Origin: an uncultured Alphaproteobacteria bacterium
GTDB taxonomy: Bacteria; Pseudomonadota; Alphaproteobacteria; Rhodobacterales; Rhodobacteraceae
Assembly: GCA_913031285.1 (NCBI GenBank)
Contig: CAJWEI010000034.1
Coordinates: 1 to 36,398, forward strand
Length of the DNA: 36,398 bases
Direction: 5' to 3'
The notes under the pieces were generated by a model that searched no databases, was not told the origin of the DNA, and saw nothing but the letters and a program-made list of their open reading frames with translations. A program made the translations under genes and the position numbers. Positions within the stretch are counted from its first letter, which is position 1, and each line of letters starts with the position of its first letter. Below are positions 17,448 to 26,493 of this stretch, piece by piece.

Positions 17448-18113
17448 ATGCGCGAAACAGACCTTTATGTTCCAATAAAAGCATTTTTGAAACGGCAAGG
17501 CTATACTGTGAAGGCAGAAGTCGGAGACGTAGATGTAGTTGCGCTACGAGGACAAGAAGATCCAGTAATTGTAGAAATGAAAACGCGCTTTTGCCTTAGT
17601 TTGTTTCATCAGTGCGTCGAGCGACAATTAATAAGCGATCATATATATCTAGCCGTTCCAAGTGGCTCGGGCAAAGCATTTCAGAAATCTCTCCTTTCTA
17701 ACAAAAAACTTGCACGTCGTTTAGGGTTGGGTCTAATCACAGTCCGCCTAAGTGACGGATTGGTAGAAATACACCAAGACCCAGGCCCTTACCAACCCCG
17801 AAAGTCGAAAAAGCGAAAAACCCAATTGTTACGGGCCTTTGCGCGGCTGGACGGGGATCCTAATTTGGGTGGTGCAACGCGCCATGGGCTGGTGACCGGG
17901 TATCGCCAAGATGCAATCAAATGCGCAAATTACTTGGGGCACACTGGAGCCGAAAAAGGAGCCCTAGTGGCGAAAGGAACAGGGGTAATTGCAGCTACGA
18001 CTATCATGAGAGACAATCATTATGGGTGGTTTTTGAAAGTCGAAACTGGGGTTTATGACCTAACGGAGGCTGGGCGGAAAGGTCTTGCAGATTGGCAGCA
18101 TGCTTTAGACTGA
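17448..18113 (+). CDS. DUF2161 family protein, putative PD-(D/E)XK phosphodiesterase
   Basis: A 221-residue protein that resembles the DUF2161 family common in Rhodobacterales. The N-terminal 50 residues carry a PD-(D/E)XK-like core: VKAEVGDVDVVAL with Asp29, then VIVEMKT with Glu43 and Lys45, in a beta-hairpin setting as in nuclease-fold proteins. A basic linker (PRKSKKRKT, about 117-125) leads to a C-terminal part ending in GVYDLTEAGRKGLADW, which resembles a winged-helix tail. The expected role is a nucleic-acid-acting or phosphodiester-acting enzyme; no substrate is known. It is monocistronic, between the small Ala/Glu-rich gene and a convergent DUF2938 gene. Confidence 0.78.
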   Translation: MRETDLYVPIKAFLKRQGYTVKAEVGDVDVVALRGQEDPVIVEMKTRFCLSLFHQCVERQLISDHIYLAVPSGSGKAFQKSLLSNKKLARRLGLGLITVRLSDGLVEIHQDPGPYQPRKSKKRKTQLLRAFARLDGDPNLGGATRHGLVTGYRQDAIKCANYLGHTGAEKGALVAKGTGVIAATTIMRDNHYGWFLKVETGVYDLTEAGRKGLADWQHALD

Positions 18114-18162
18114 TCGGTAATTTCTCAAATAGTCTTAGCCCGCTTTATGCAAGTTTATGACC

Positions 18163-18636
18163 TTAAATAGCGAATGCGCCAAACCACATCCCCAGTCCAA
18201 AAATACTATGCGCAATAAGACCCATGCACCGTGCCTTAATCAGGTTTTCTGTCTTGGATAAGGCAACGCCCAAACCTATTCCGGGATGAAGCAAAAACCA
18301 ACCTGCCAATATTGTGGCAATCGCATACAAATAAACCGGCATAAACGTCGGCTCACTCAACCATTGCTCGCCAATCAAAAGAACAAAGATCACTCCGTAA
18401 GCGAGGCCAACCAAATAGTGAAATACCCAGCCGACCAACTTTTCAGAAGAAAACGCCGGGGCTGCTGCAATATCATCGTGAAAGACTTCACCAGATTTCC
18501 AATGAACGACCCAACGCCCAACCATAGCCCAATGTAGAGGCGAGATTTCAAATCCACGCTTTAGAAAAATCGTCCAAATATCCATGAGAGCAGTTCCCGA
18601 TAGGCCAATGATAACGCCTGCATAAAAATCGCTCAT
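18163..18636 (-). CDS. DUF2938 family membrane protein
   Basis: A 157-residue protein with four hydrophobic helices (about 5-25, 65-85, 97-118 and 138-156). The N terminus SGTALMDIWTIFLKRGF and the segments GRWVVHWKSGEVFHDDI, GWVFHYLVGLAYGVIF and HPGIGLGVALSKTENLIKAR are the pattern of the DUF2938 family, small proteins of unknown function in proteobacteria. Conserved His, Asp and Glu residues in the loops could bind a metal, but this is conjecture. It is convergent with the DUF2161 gene and appears to be monocistronic. Confidence 0.8.
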   Translation of the reverse strand: MSDFYAGVIIGLSGTALMDIWTIFLKRGFEISPLHWAMVGRWVVHWKSGEVFHDDIAAAPAFSSEKLVGWVFHYLVGLAYGVIFVLLIGEQWLSEPTFMPVYLYAIATILAGWFLLHPGIGLGVALSKTENLIKARCMGLIAHSIFGLGMWFGAFAI

Positions 18637-18882
18637 ATTTCGACCTTCACTTAAATTTCAATAACTTTTTAAGCCTCATCCCTCGTAATACCAAGGGAAA
18701 TTGATCCTAGGTAAAGAAGTTATATAAAATTTTTTAAAAGCAGTTAGTAAGTATATATTCCTAAGTTTTCACCTTCACATCTCACATTTATCAATCTTGC
18801 AAAACCTACCATCGTAAAATGATCACAAAGTCAATTTTAAAACATAATATAACCTCGAATATCAGCATTTAACGGAGCACCT

Positions 18883-19632
18883 CTATTTAAAACGCGCTTC
18901 ATTCAGCGCCCAATAGCCACTACTGCTTTTGAGTTTTATGTTCTCTTTGGCAAAGTCCCACGGCGTTTTCCCATTGTCATCTTGTGATGTCGCCTCTGCA
19001 CCAGCGTTGAGTAGGGCTTCAATAATACCCGCATTACATGAAGAACAATCAGCTGCCCAATGCAGCGGCGTTGCGCCGCTATCAGTCTTGGCCCAAACAT
19101 CTGCTCCACCTTTTAATAGCGCCTGGATATTTTCAGCGCGGCCATGTTTGGCAGCCCAGTGAAGGGGCGTATTTCCACCTTCGGTGGTTGCCAACACATC
19201 GCCACCTGCAGCGAGAAGAATTTCAATATTTTTTGGGCTACCATGTAAAACAGCACGGTGAAGAGGCGTAATACCATATTCATCGCGCGCCATCACTTGC
19301 GCACCCGCATCAAGTAAGACTTGGATCGTTTCATGGGTGCTATTTTGTGCGGCTCGGTGCAAAGGAGTCGACCCACCGTCGGTACGCACCATCACATCCG
19401 CCCCCGCCTGAAGAAGAATTTTTATATTTTCTGCAGTGCTACTTTGAGCGCTATAATGCAGCGGTGTATTCCCGTGCTTGGCACGCGTCGTAATATCTGA
19501 GCCTGATTTCAGCTCCGCCTCCAAAATATCTTTAGTCGCTGTTTGCCACCAACTGACATCGCATAGATTTCCACACTCAGCATCCACTTTTGTGGCTGTA
19601 CTCATCAGAAGTAATATGAGGATCATGCGCAT
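18883..19632 (-). CDS. Exported ankyrin-repeat protein
   Basis: A 249-residue protein with a short signal peptide (MRMILILLLMSTATKVDA, cleavage about residue 18) and a Cys-containing start ECGNLCDVSWW, probably a disulfide in the periplasm. Six ankyrin repeats follow, each with the TPLH core: NTPLHYSAQS (about 55), STPLHRAAQ (88), ITPLHRAVLHG (121), NTPLHWAAKHG (154), ATPLHWAADCS (187) and the diverged KTPWDFAKEN (223). TAGGAG precedes ATG 19632. Ankyrin repeats bind proteins; the partner is unknown. The gene stands alone, with large AT-rich gaps on both sides. Confidence 0.88.
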   Translation of the reverse strand: MRMILILLLMSTATKVDAECGNLCDVSWWQTATKDILEAELKSGSDITTRAKHGNTPLHYSAQSSTAENIKILLQAGADVMVRTDGGSTPLHRAAQNSTHETIQVLLDAGAQVMARDEYGITPLHRAVLHGSPKNIEILLAAGGDVLATTEGGNTPLHWAAKHGRAENIQALLKGGADVWAKTDSGATPLHWAADCSSCNAGIIEALLNAGAEATSQDDNGKTPWDFAKENIKLKSSSGYWALNEARFK

Positions 19633-20204
19633 GTGTTACTCCTACTTTTCCAAACCATATTAGAGCTTTGCGTTTTTGACAGTTGAAAACACCTAATTGC
19701 GGATCTTATAACAACTCTTTTGGATTAAAACCAATATCCACAAGTTGAAAAATAAATGTTTTGAATCCACTTTTTGCTAACCCAAAAAGCCACCGCATCA
19801 ATAAGCAATATAGGATCTTGCATCACTAGCGGACCTCAAATCGCAATCCGGATATAATTATCTCTCATCTAAACTGGGTAAAGCCTCTGGAAGTTTTCTT
19901 CTTAGCACAGCTCAACTCCCTGAAAGCAATGCCTGCCAGCACAGTGATCTCCAAGCAGCCATTAATTTTGTACGCCGATAGTCTAGATTCAATCACGGCA
20001 ACAACCGCAGTCTTTTCCAAATTATGTCCTAACATCCTTTTTAAAGATAATTAAGTCGGATAAATAGCCCAAGGGCCGCCATTGACCGCCGTCTATAGTT
20101 AGATCAAACTTTTAAAGAATTATTGAACGTAAAAATCACAATACATAATTATAACCTAAATGTCTTAGACATCTTTTTTCGCTCAATAATCATTTAACAA
20201 TACT
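19633..20204. other. Intergenic region, possibly with decayed sequence
   Basis: 572 bases between two minus-strand genes. The only frame worth naming is a 56-codon minus-strand one at 19865-20035 with ATG directly abutting AAAAGG, so it lacks proper ribosome-binding spacing. Its product contains LEITVLAGIAFRELS but matches no family I know. No tRNA-like fold, terminator or repeat was found. It may be a gene relic, but evidence is too thin to call one. Confidence 0.35.
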
Positions 20205-21320
20205 CTAGATGTCGCTCAAAGACGCAAGAACCCTTTCAAAAAACCCAGCAACGCTATCCTTTTCGATCCAACGCACTACGATCACCAGTTCATTGTCAGG
20301 ATCGATATAAAGCAACTGTGATCCCACACCCAATGCAAAAAAAACAGAATTGGATGCAGCTGGAATTATTCTGTTGTCTTGGTTGTTTAGCCACCACAAA
20401 TATCCATAGCCGGGGGCAATTGGGCAGGGCGTAATACATGCCTCAATCCACGCAGCCGATAAAATGCGTTTGCCGTTCCACACCCCTTTGTTCAGCATCA
20501 GTTGACCAATTCGCGCATGATCCAGCGCACTGATCCAAAGCCCCCCTCCCCAATGCGCACCTCCCGAGACTGACTGTATAGTTCGACCGTCAATTTCGAC
20601 CCATGAATTGTCATAGCCGTGCCATTCCCATGTATCTGATGCCCCAATTGGATCCATGATGCGTTCTTTGAGAACTTCCGGAAGTGGGCGACGGAAAACG
20701 TGCATCAAAGCGAGAGAGAGGCGATTGACACGTACATCATTATATTCCCAATACGTGCCCGGCCTCTGCATCTGGCGCGGAACACCCTTTTGGGTGCCGT
20801 GAGCTGAATTGCCGTTTACAACACGGTTGTGATCAATCCAATCGGGTTTATCCCAAAGGGTGCCCTCCCACTCACTGGTCAGTTGGAGAAGCTGAGTCCA
20901 TGTAATTTCTTGATTTTGGGCAGAGCTAAATCCCCCATCTTTGACTAAATCGCGCACTGGCGCGTTCACATCAGGGATCAATCCATCTGCCACAGCAATT
21001 CCTGCGCAAATAGCTAGATAGCTCTTACTTATACTAAACGTCATATCAACGCGTTCGACATCCCCCCATTTCATAACTAGATTGCCACTCCGTAAAATAA
21101 TGCCAGACGGGTCTGCCCTGTTTTTGACTGGGCCAATAGTCTTCCCAATCGGCCAAGGCTCTTCAAAATGGCCCTCTTCAAGCGCGGCGCCTATGTCGCG
21201 GTTCATTCCTGATTCTCTGTCGACCGCAAATCGAACGGCTGCATCAAGGCCAGACGCATTAAATCCTGCTTTTTTAGCGCTGATCATTGGCCAACCCATG
21301 TAGCTTGAAGTCTCCACCAT
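20205..21320 (-). CDS. Serine hydrolase, class C beta-lactamase fold
   Basis: A 371-residue beta-lactamase/transpeptidase-like protein. Motif 1 is TFSISKSY (Ser96-x-x-Lys99), motif 2 is TYWEYNDVRVN with Tyr193 as likely base, and the GGAHWGGGLWISALDHARIG stretch occupies the usual third-motif region. There is no signal peptide, unlike AmpC, so an esterase or amide hydrolase of the cytoplasm is more likely than a resistance enzyme. ATG 21320 follows GGAAGGAAAAGGG; a longer TTG start at 21356 has no such site. It lies downstream of the sugar-acid operon and the uxuA stub on the same strand but is separated by more than 300 bases, so it is probably independent. Confidence 0.85.
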   Translation of the reverse strand: MVETSSYMGWPMISAKKAGFNASGLDAAVRFAVDRESGMNRDIGAALEEGHFEEPWPIGKTIGPVKNRADPSGIILRSGNLVMKWGDVERVDMTFSISKSYLAICAGIAVADGLIPDVNAPVRDLVKDGGFSSAQNQEITWTQLLQLTSEWEGTLWDKPDWIDHNRVVNGNSAHGTQKGVPRQMQRPGTYWEYNDVRVNRLSLALMHVFRRPLPEVLKERIMDPIGASDTWEWHGYDNSWVEIDGRTIQSVSGGAHWGGGLWISALDHARIGQLMLNKGVWNGKRILSAAWIEACITPCPIAPGYGYLWWLNNQDNRIIPAASNSVFFALGVGSQLLYIDPDNELVIVVRWIEKDSVAGFFERVLASLSDI

Positions 21321-21652
21321 CCCTTTTCCTTCCAGATAAGCGCTAGTATTGAACAATAATATACCCTTCTGATAAACTGCACATAAGGCCAGTGTGCAAA
21401 CAAAATCGTGTTCAGATTGATGGAATTTTATCCTCTACAATCCAAGCCAAACTATACGTTTTAAAGACTTGCCAAATTTTCCAGGAAAGGACTTAGCCGT
21501 GTTAAAGTCTATACTGATTGCAACCCAATAAGAGACCGCAATTTATGTAAGATATGAAATTTCAGTTCAGCGCGTTAAAAAAGATTTTTGACCCTTATCT
21601 TAAACTTTTTTCAGATTCTTTTTTTTGCTGTCAAAGCCTTGTCCACCCAGGG
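21321..21652. other. Intergenic region, no gene recognised
   Basis: 332 bases between the serine hydrolase start and the end of the uxuA stub, very AT-rich, with several T and A tracts around 21590-21630. No coding frame with family resemblance and no perfect hairpin was found. It should hold the promoter of the serine hydrolase gene. Confidence 0.4.
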
Positions 21653-21945
21653 CTATTTCGGGTCATTGGCAAGACTTCGCGACAGGGTATGTAAGACGTC
21701 GCACAGTTCAGAAAGACCACGCAACCGCCCAATCAACGGGTAACCGGGAAAAGACTTTCTATTCAAATCTGATAGAAGTTCATGCCCGTCACCGGGGCGA
21801 AACGGAATGTTCAAATCAGATCGTCCCTCAGCACGGCGCGATTGCTCTTCTTGTAAGAGAATTTGGCAGACTTTGACCATATCCATATCCCCCCTCCAGA
21901 TGTGCGGCCTCTTCAAAAGACCCATCAAACCTGTATAGCTTACAG
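21653..21945 (-). pseudogene. uxuA: Mannonate dehydratase (uxuA) 3' remnant with frameshift
   Basis: The frame gives a clear UxuA C terminus: RRAEGRSDLNIPFRPGDGHE, then LLSDLNRKSFPGYPLIGRLR and GLSELCDVLH. UxuA is about 390-400 residues, so only the last quarter survives. Upstream of the VKVCQILLQEEQ segment the family homology continues in another frame (FDGSFEEAAHLEG), and the switch falls in a run of six G (plus-strand CCCCCC at about 21889-21894), where five would restore AHLEGDMDMVKV. The stub begins essentially at the stop codon of the 2-hydroxyacid dehydrogenase gene, as if a deletion fused the two. Intact UxuA converts D-mannonate to 2-keto-3-deoxygluconate; this copy cannot. Confidence 0.82.
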
Positions 21946-22896
21946 GTGCGCACACTCCGGAACTGGGCTGATTACAGTCCCATCTTTCAAATGCTGCAAG
22001 ATATTGTCCACCGTAAGATTGCCCATCGCAGCGCGGGTCTCTTCTGTTGCACTGCCAACATGGGGCAAGAGCACAACATTTGATAGGGCGCGCAATGCTG
22101 CAGGCACTTTGGGTTCAGTAGCAAAAACGTCTAAGCCTGCCCAGCCTAGCCTGCCTTCAGCGAGGGCAGCGATCAAAGCCTGTTCATCAACGACTGAACC
22201 ACGGCCAACATTAATCAGCGTCCCATTTGGCCCTAATGCATTGAGGACCGCCTCATTTACTAGATTGTGGGTCGCGGCGCCGCCCGGCGTGATGCAAATC
22301 AACACATCACAGATCTGCGCCATCTCTGTCAAATTATCATAATAGGTGTAATCTACCGACTTTTTGTTACGCGCATGATATACAATTTTTGAATTGAACG
22401 GCACAAATTTATCAGCAATCGCTTGGCCGATCCGCCCTAGACCCAAAATCCCTACCGTTTGGTTGTCCGCAGAGCGAGACAGGGGCGCATTACCTTTACT
22501 TTCCCAATCCCCCGAACGAACATGTGCTTCGTCTGCCAGAAAATTGCGATAACACGCCAGCGTCAAAAGTAGTGCTGTGCTCGCCACTTCGCTGTTTAAG
22601 ACATTAGGTGTATGAGTGACCGGGATCCCACGGGCAACGGCCTGTGCGGTATCAATAGAGTCGTAACCAACGCCGTAACAACTGATTACTTTGAGGTTCG
22701 GCATAGCATCAACAAAGGCTGGCCTTACTCCATCATGTCCGTTGGTGGCAACATAAGAGATTTTACTGCCATGTTGCTTGAGCCAAGCTGTGGGATCCCT
22801 ATTATCATACAAGTTATGAATCGTGAATTTCTCAGCAAATCGTCCCTTCATTTCATCAGTAGCATCACCGATTAAGAGAAGATCCCTCATAATCAT
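21940..22896 (-). CDS. D-2-hydroxyacid dehydrogenase (glyoxylate/hydroxypyruvate reductase-like)
   Basis: A 318-residue NAD(P)-dependent dehydrogenase. The nucleotide-binding motif is TVGILGLGRIGQAIADKF (Gly152-x-Gly154-x-x-Gly157), and the catalytic trio is Arg232 in NVGRGSVVDE, Glu261 in DVFATEP and His279 in LLPHVGSAT. It reduces a 2-oxo acid to a D-2-hydroxy acid or the reverse. Its ATG overlaps the TGA of the FAH-family gene (ATGA). If the operon yields glycolate or hydroxypyruvate, this enzyme would handle the glyoxylate/glycolate or hydroxypyruvate/glycerate step; that role is inferred. It is the last intact gene of the operon. Confidence 0.9.
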   Translation of the reverse strand: MIMRDLLLIGDATDEMKGRFAEKFTIHNLYDNRDPTAWLKQHGSKISYVATNGHDGVRPAFVDAMPNLKVISCYGVGYDSIDTAQAVARGIPVTHTPNVLNSEVASTALLLTLACYRNFLADEAHVRSGDWESKGNAPLSRSADNQTVGILGLGRIGQAIADKFVPFNSKIVYHARNKKSVDYTYYDNLTEMAQICDVLICITPGGAATHNLVNEAVLNALGPNGTLINVGRGSVVDEQALIAALAEGRLGWAGLDVFATEPKVPAALRALSNVVLLPHVGSATEETRAAMGNLTVDNILQHLKDGTVISPVPECAHL

Positions 22897-23741
22897 GAGT
22901 CCTCTGTAACATTTTGAATTTGAGTACCTAGACCTTGGATGGTCAATTCCATCACATCACCTCGCTTAAGGTAGATTGGAGCGGGCTTGATCCCCATCCC
23001 AACACCTGGAGGTGTACCCGTGCTGATCACATCGCCTGGATGCAGTGACATCAATCCAGATAGATGTTCGATAATCTCAGCCACCGTGAAAATCATAGTG
23101 TTCGTGTTACCTGTTTGCATGCGTTTACCATTTACATCAAGGCTCAAGGTAAGATTTTGCGGATCACTTATTTCATCACGCGTTACCAACCACGGACCTG
23201 TTGGTCCGAACGTGTCGCAGGATTTACCCTTGGTCCACTGGCCCGTCAAATGATTTTGAAAATGCCGCTCAGAGACATCATTGATCACACAATAGCCCGC
23301 GACATAATCCAAGGCATCCTCTTTTGAGACATATTTCGCCGTCTTGCCAATCACCACCCCAAGTTCAACTTCCCAGTCGGTATGTGTCGACCCACGGGGC
23401 ATTGAAACATCATCATTTGGGCCAACAACTGCTGAAGTAGCCTTCGCAAATAGAATAGGATGAGTCGGTATGTCTGCACCCGTTTCGGCCGCGTGGTCAG
23501 AATAGTTCAGACCTATACAAAGGAATTTTCCAATATTTGCGACGCAAGGACCCATCCGTGGCGCGCCAGTGACAAGAGGCAAGCTGTCTGTGTCAAGTGT
23601 AGCAATCGTGGCCAATGAGGCATCTGACAAGACCTCTCCACCGATATCATCGACATGCGTTGACAAATCGCGTAGAGCCCCGTTAGCATCTAGCAAACCG
23701 GGTTTTTCAGCGCCCTTGGCACCATATCTGACAAGTTTCAT
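22893..23741 (-). CDS. Fumarylacetoacetate hydrolase (FAH) family protein, probable 2,4-dioxo-3-deoxy-sugar-acid hydrolase
   Basis: A 282-residue FAH-family protein. Metal ligands are Glu124 and Glu126 in DWEVELGVVIG and Asp155 in VINDVSERH; FGPTGPWLVT and ISTGTPPGVGMG are the conserved loops. This subgroup includes 2,4-diketo-3-deoxy-L-fuconate/rhamnonate hydrolases and the 5-hydroxy-2,4-dioxopentanonate hydrolase of pentose catabolism, which cleave the diketo acid to pyruvate plus lactate or glycolate. Its neighbours (SDR and XylD-like dehydratase) make exactly such a diketo acid. GGAGCAGAAAG precedes ATG 23741, and the gap to the dehydratase stop is 11 bases. The exact substrate cannot be fixed here. 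Confidence 0.88.
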   Translation of the reverse strand: MKLVRYGAKGAEKPGLLDANGALRDLSTHVDDIGGEVLSDASLATIATLDTDSLPLVTGAPRMGPCVANIGKFLCIGLNYSDHAAETGADIPTHPILFAKATSAVVGPNDDVSMPRGSTHTDWEVELGVVIGKTAKYVSKEDALDYVAGYCVINDVSERHFQNHLTGQWTKGKSCDTFGPTGPWLVTRDEISDPQNLTLSLDVNGKRMQTGNTNTMIFTVAEIIEHLSGLMSLHPGDVISTGTPPGVGMGIKPAPIYLKRGDVMELTIQGLGTQIQNVTEDS

Positions 23742-23752
23742 TCTTTCTGCTC

Positions 23753-25546
23753 CTAGTGGTTGTCACGCGGCGTATGTTTGCGCGCGATGTCCCGATATTT
23801 ATCAGCATCTTTCAAAATCATACCCTCATCAAAGCGACTGACTTTTTCCCGGAACAACTCTTGCCAAGGCGAGTGGCTCTCGGGATATGGATAGCCTTCA
23901 GCCTGAAACTCACGGGTACGCTTTGCCAGTTCTTCTTGCGATATAAGAATATCAGCGGTGCATTTTTTCAAATCAATACGAACCATATCCCCCGTTTTCA
24001 AAAGGGCTAGACCGCCGCCAGCTGCTGCTTCTGGTGACGCGTTCAAAATGGACGGACTGCCTGATGTGCCCGATTGGCGACCGTCACCGATACAGGGCAA
24101 AGCTTCCACACCCTTTTTAAGCAAATATGCAGGTGGACGCATATTGACCACTTCTGCGCCACCAGGATAGCCAATTGGGCCAGTACCACGCATGAACAAA
24201 ATGCAATTTTCGTCAATATTCTCAGTAGGATCATCGATCCGGTGATGAAACTCTTCGGGACCATCAAAGACAATCGCACGCCCTTCGAAAGCATCAGGAT
24301 CGTTGGGGTTGGACAAATAAACGTTGCGAAATGTATCGCTGATGACAGATGTTTTCATTATTGCACTATCAAACAGATTTCCACTAAGATTGATAAATCC
24401 TGCACTGGCCTTCAAAGGATCACTGACCGGCTTGATAACCCTTAAGTCTTCAGACCTAAGGTTTTCACAGTTTTTGCCAATACTTTGACCGTTAACCGTT
24501 AGTGCGTTTGGATGCGGCAACAAACCTTCGGCCATTAGTTCACCAACTACAGCCGGGACACCGCCGGCATGCTGGTAATCCTCCCCGAGATATTCACCAG
24601 CCGGCTGCAAGTTTACCAAAAGCGGAACATCATGGCCAACTTTCTGCCAGTCATTGTTGTCCAAAGGCACTCCTAAATGACGCGCAATCCCATTTAAATG
24701 AATCGGCGCATTAGTAGAGCCTCCGATTGCAGAATTGATCACAATCGCGTTTTCAAAGGCTTCTCGGGTCATAATATCGCTTGGACGTAGATCCTCCCAG
24801 ACCATGTCAACAATTCGCAACCCCGTTTCATAACTTATCTGTCCGCGTTCGCGGAAAGGCGCAGGGATGGCTGCGCTTCCCGGCAATTGCATACCCAGCG
24901 CCTCGGCCAGCGAATTCATTGTGGTCGCTGTACCCATCGTATTGCAGTACCCCACAGAAGGTGCCGAACTCGAGACCAAATCCATAAACGCATCGTCGTC
25001 AATTTCGCCCGAAGCCAGCATTTCGCGCGCTTTCCAAACAATTGTTCCCGACCCAGTACGTTCACCTTTGAACCACCCGTTAAGCATCGGACCCACGGAC
25101 AAGGCAATTGCTGGTATATTAACAGTTGCCGCCGCCATTAAAAGCGCAGGCGTTGTCTTGTCACATCCGATATTTAAAACAATACCATCAATTGGATACC
25201 CAAATAAGCTTTCAACGAGGGATAGGTATGCCAAATTTCTATCCAGCATAGCCGTCGGGCGCTTGCCAGTTTCCTGAATAGGGTGAACTGGAATTTCGAG
25301 TGGTGTGCCACCAGCCGCCAAAATACCATCGCGCACTCGTTTCGTCAGCTCGATATGGTGGCGGTTACAAGGGCTAAGATCACTGCCGGTTTGAGCAATC
25401 CCAATGATTGGCTTTCCCGACTGGAGTTCTTTACGGGTCAGCCCATAATTAAGATAGCGCTCAAGATAGAGCGCTGTCATTTCTGGATTATCTGGGTTCA
25501 TAAACCATTTACGAGATCTTAAATCTTCAATTTTTATCTTTTTCAT
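23753..25546 (-). CDS. xylD: IlvD/Edd family sugar-acid dehydratase, XylD-like (D-xylonate dehydratase)
   Basis: A 597-residue IlvD/Edd dehydratase. The Fe-S cluster cysteines are Cys60 ([11 protein letters not shown]), Cys128 ([10 protein letters not shown]) and Cys201 ([19 protein letters not shown]), at the positions known for Caulobacter XylD. Extended stretches such as [40 protein letters not shown] and [20 protein letters not shown] are those of XylD and not of the branched-chain enzyme IlvD. It dehydrates an aldonate to the 2-keto-3-deoxy acid. Its start is 3 bases after the SDR stop. D-xylonate is the leading substrate; L-arabonate, D-gluconate or a 6-deoxyhexonate are possible since the family is promiscuous. 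Confidence 0.9.
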   Translation of the reverse strand: MKKIKIEDLRSRKWFMNPDNPEMTALYLERYLNYGLTRKELQSGKPIIGIAQTGSDLSPCNRHHIELTKRVRDGILAAGGTPLEIPVHPIQETGKRPTAMLDRNLAYLSLVESLFGYPIDGIVLNIGCDKTTPALLMAAATVNIPAIALSVGPMLNGWFKGERTGSGTIVWKAREMLASGEIDDDAFMDLVSSSAPSVGYCNTMGTATTMNSLAEALGMQLPGSAAIPAPFRERGQISYETGLRIVDMVWEDLRPSDIMTREAFENAIVINSAIGGSTNAPIHLNGIARHLGVPLDNNDWQKVGHDVPLLVNLQPAGEYLGEDYQHAGGVPAVVGELMAEGLLPHPNALTVNGQSIGKNCENLRSEDLRVIKPVSDPLKASAGFINLSGNLFDSAIMKTSVISDTFRNVYLSNPNDPDAFEGRAIVFDGPEEFHHRIDDPTENIDENCILFMRGTGPIGYPGGAEVVNMRPPAYLLKKGVEALPCIGDGRQSGTSGSPSILNASPEAAAGGGLALLKTGDMVRIDLKKCTADILISQEELAKRTREFQAEGYPYPESHSPWQELFREKVSRFDEGMILKDADKYRDIARKHTPRDNH

Positions 25547-25549
25547 TTT

Positions 25550-26296
25550 TTACCCTGACCATCCGCCGTCGATTACATGTCCCTGCCCTGTGGTAAAGGC
25601 ACTTTCGTCACTGGCTAGATAGACCACCAGTGCCGCTATTTCTTCTGCCTTTGCAATACGCCCCATGGGTTGACGTGCAACAAATGCTTTCATAGCGGCG
25701 TCATAATCGCCAGTTGCATGTAAACGCTCTTGCAGACTAGGACTCTCAACTGTGCCAGGACAGATCGCATTACAGCGCACGCCTTTGGTTATGTAGTCCA
25801 CGGCTATAGATTTTGTAATACCCAAGACCGCAGCTTTGGTTGTACCATATATGAACCGGTTAGGCGCGCCAATCACTGACGAACATGCAGAAGACATATT
25901 AATGATGGAACCGCTGCCCCGCTCAAGCATTCCTGGGAGTGCCGCCCGAATCGTACGCAGCATGGACCGCACATTTAGGTTAAAAGCGAAATCCCACTCT
26001 TCATCGGTTGCATCGAGCACACTGCCATGATGAACAAATCCTGCACAATTAAAAAGCACGTCAGGACGCCCTTTGGCGATGCCGGAGGCAACGCTTTCTT
26101 CACAACAAACGTCTAGGGGGAACACCTCAATATTTGGATGTTTCTCAGCCGCGAGGGTTTCAAGTGTTTTCAAGTTAATATCCGTAGCAAAAACATACGC
26201 GCCCTCTGCGGCCAGCGCCACAGCCGACGCCCGGCCTATGCCCTGTCCAGCAGCTGTAACCAGCGCACGCTTTCCATAAAGTCTTTGATTTTGCAA
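25550..26296 (-). CDS. SDR dehydrogenase, probable 2-keto-3-deoxy-sugar-acid 4-dehydrogenase
   Basis: A 248-residue short-chain dehydrogenase. Cofactor motif VTAAGQGIGRA (Gly17, Gly19, Gly21), Asp39 after the second strand suggesting NAD+ preference, NCAG at 84-87, a serine cluster at 135-140, and catalytic Tyr150 and Lys154 in FIYGTTKAAV. The ALVTAAGQGIGRA and APNRFIYGTTKAAV segments resemble the 2-keto-3-deoxy-L-fuconate/rhamnonate 4-dehydrogenase group. As first gene of the operon with the dehydratase and the FAH hydrolase, it would oxidise the 2-keto-3-deoxy acid at C4 to the 2,4-diketo acid. A role as a sugar 1-dehydrogenase is the main alternative. Confidence 0.87.
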   Translation of the reverse strand: MQNQRLYGKRALVTAAGQGIGRASAVALAAEGAYVFATDINLKTLETLAAEKHPNIEVFPLDVCCEESVASGIAKGRPDVLFNCAGFVHHGSVLDATDEEWDFAFNLNVRSMLRTIRAALPGMLERGSGSIINMSSACSSVIGAPNRFIYGTTKAAVLGITKSIAVDYITKGVRCNAICPGTVESPSLQERLHATGDYDAAMKAFVARQPMGRIAKAEEIAALVVYLASDESAFTTGQGHVIDGGWSG

Positions 26297-26493
26297 TTTT
26301 ATATCCTCCAGTGATGCTGTAAATTTCTCAGCCTAAGGGTTAATCGCTCGATTGCCTCAGTGATTAGCATTTGCGCTAGCAACACTCAACACATTGATCT
26401 TGCGTCAAACAAATCGGTCAGGAAATATAGTTGTCACCTTTGAAATTAAGTTGATATAAAACATTTAAAACTGAAATCAGGGACCTATTTTTT

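Noticed and set aside
19865-20035. 56-codon minus-strand frame containing LEITVLAGIAFRELS
   Set aside because: The purine stretch abuts the ATG with no spacing and no family matches; kept only as a note in the intergenic entry.
20205-21320. Antibiotic-resistance class C beta-lactamase
   Set aside because: No signal peptide, and general SxxK hydrolase motifs only; a generic serine hydrolase is safer.
23753-25546. Dihydroxy-acid dehydratase IlvD or phosphogluconate dehydratase Edd
   Set aside because: Extended XylD-type blocks and the sugar-acid neighbours argue for an aldonate dehydratase.
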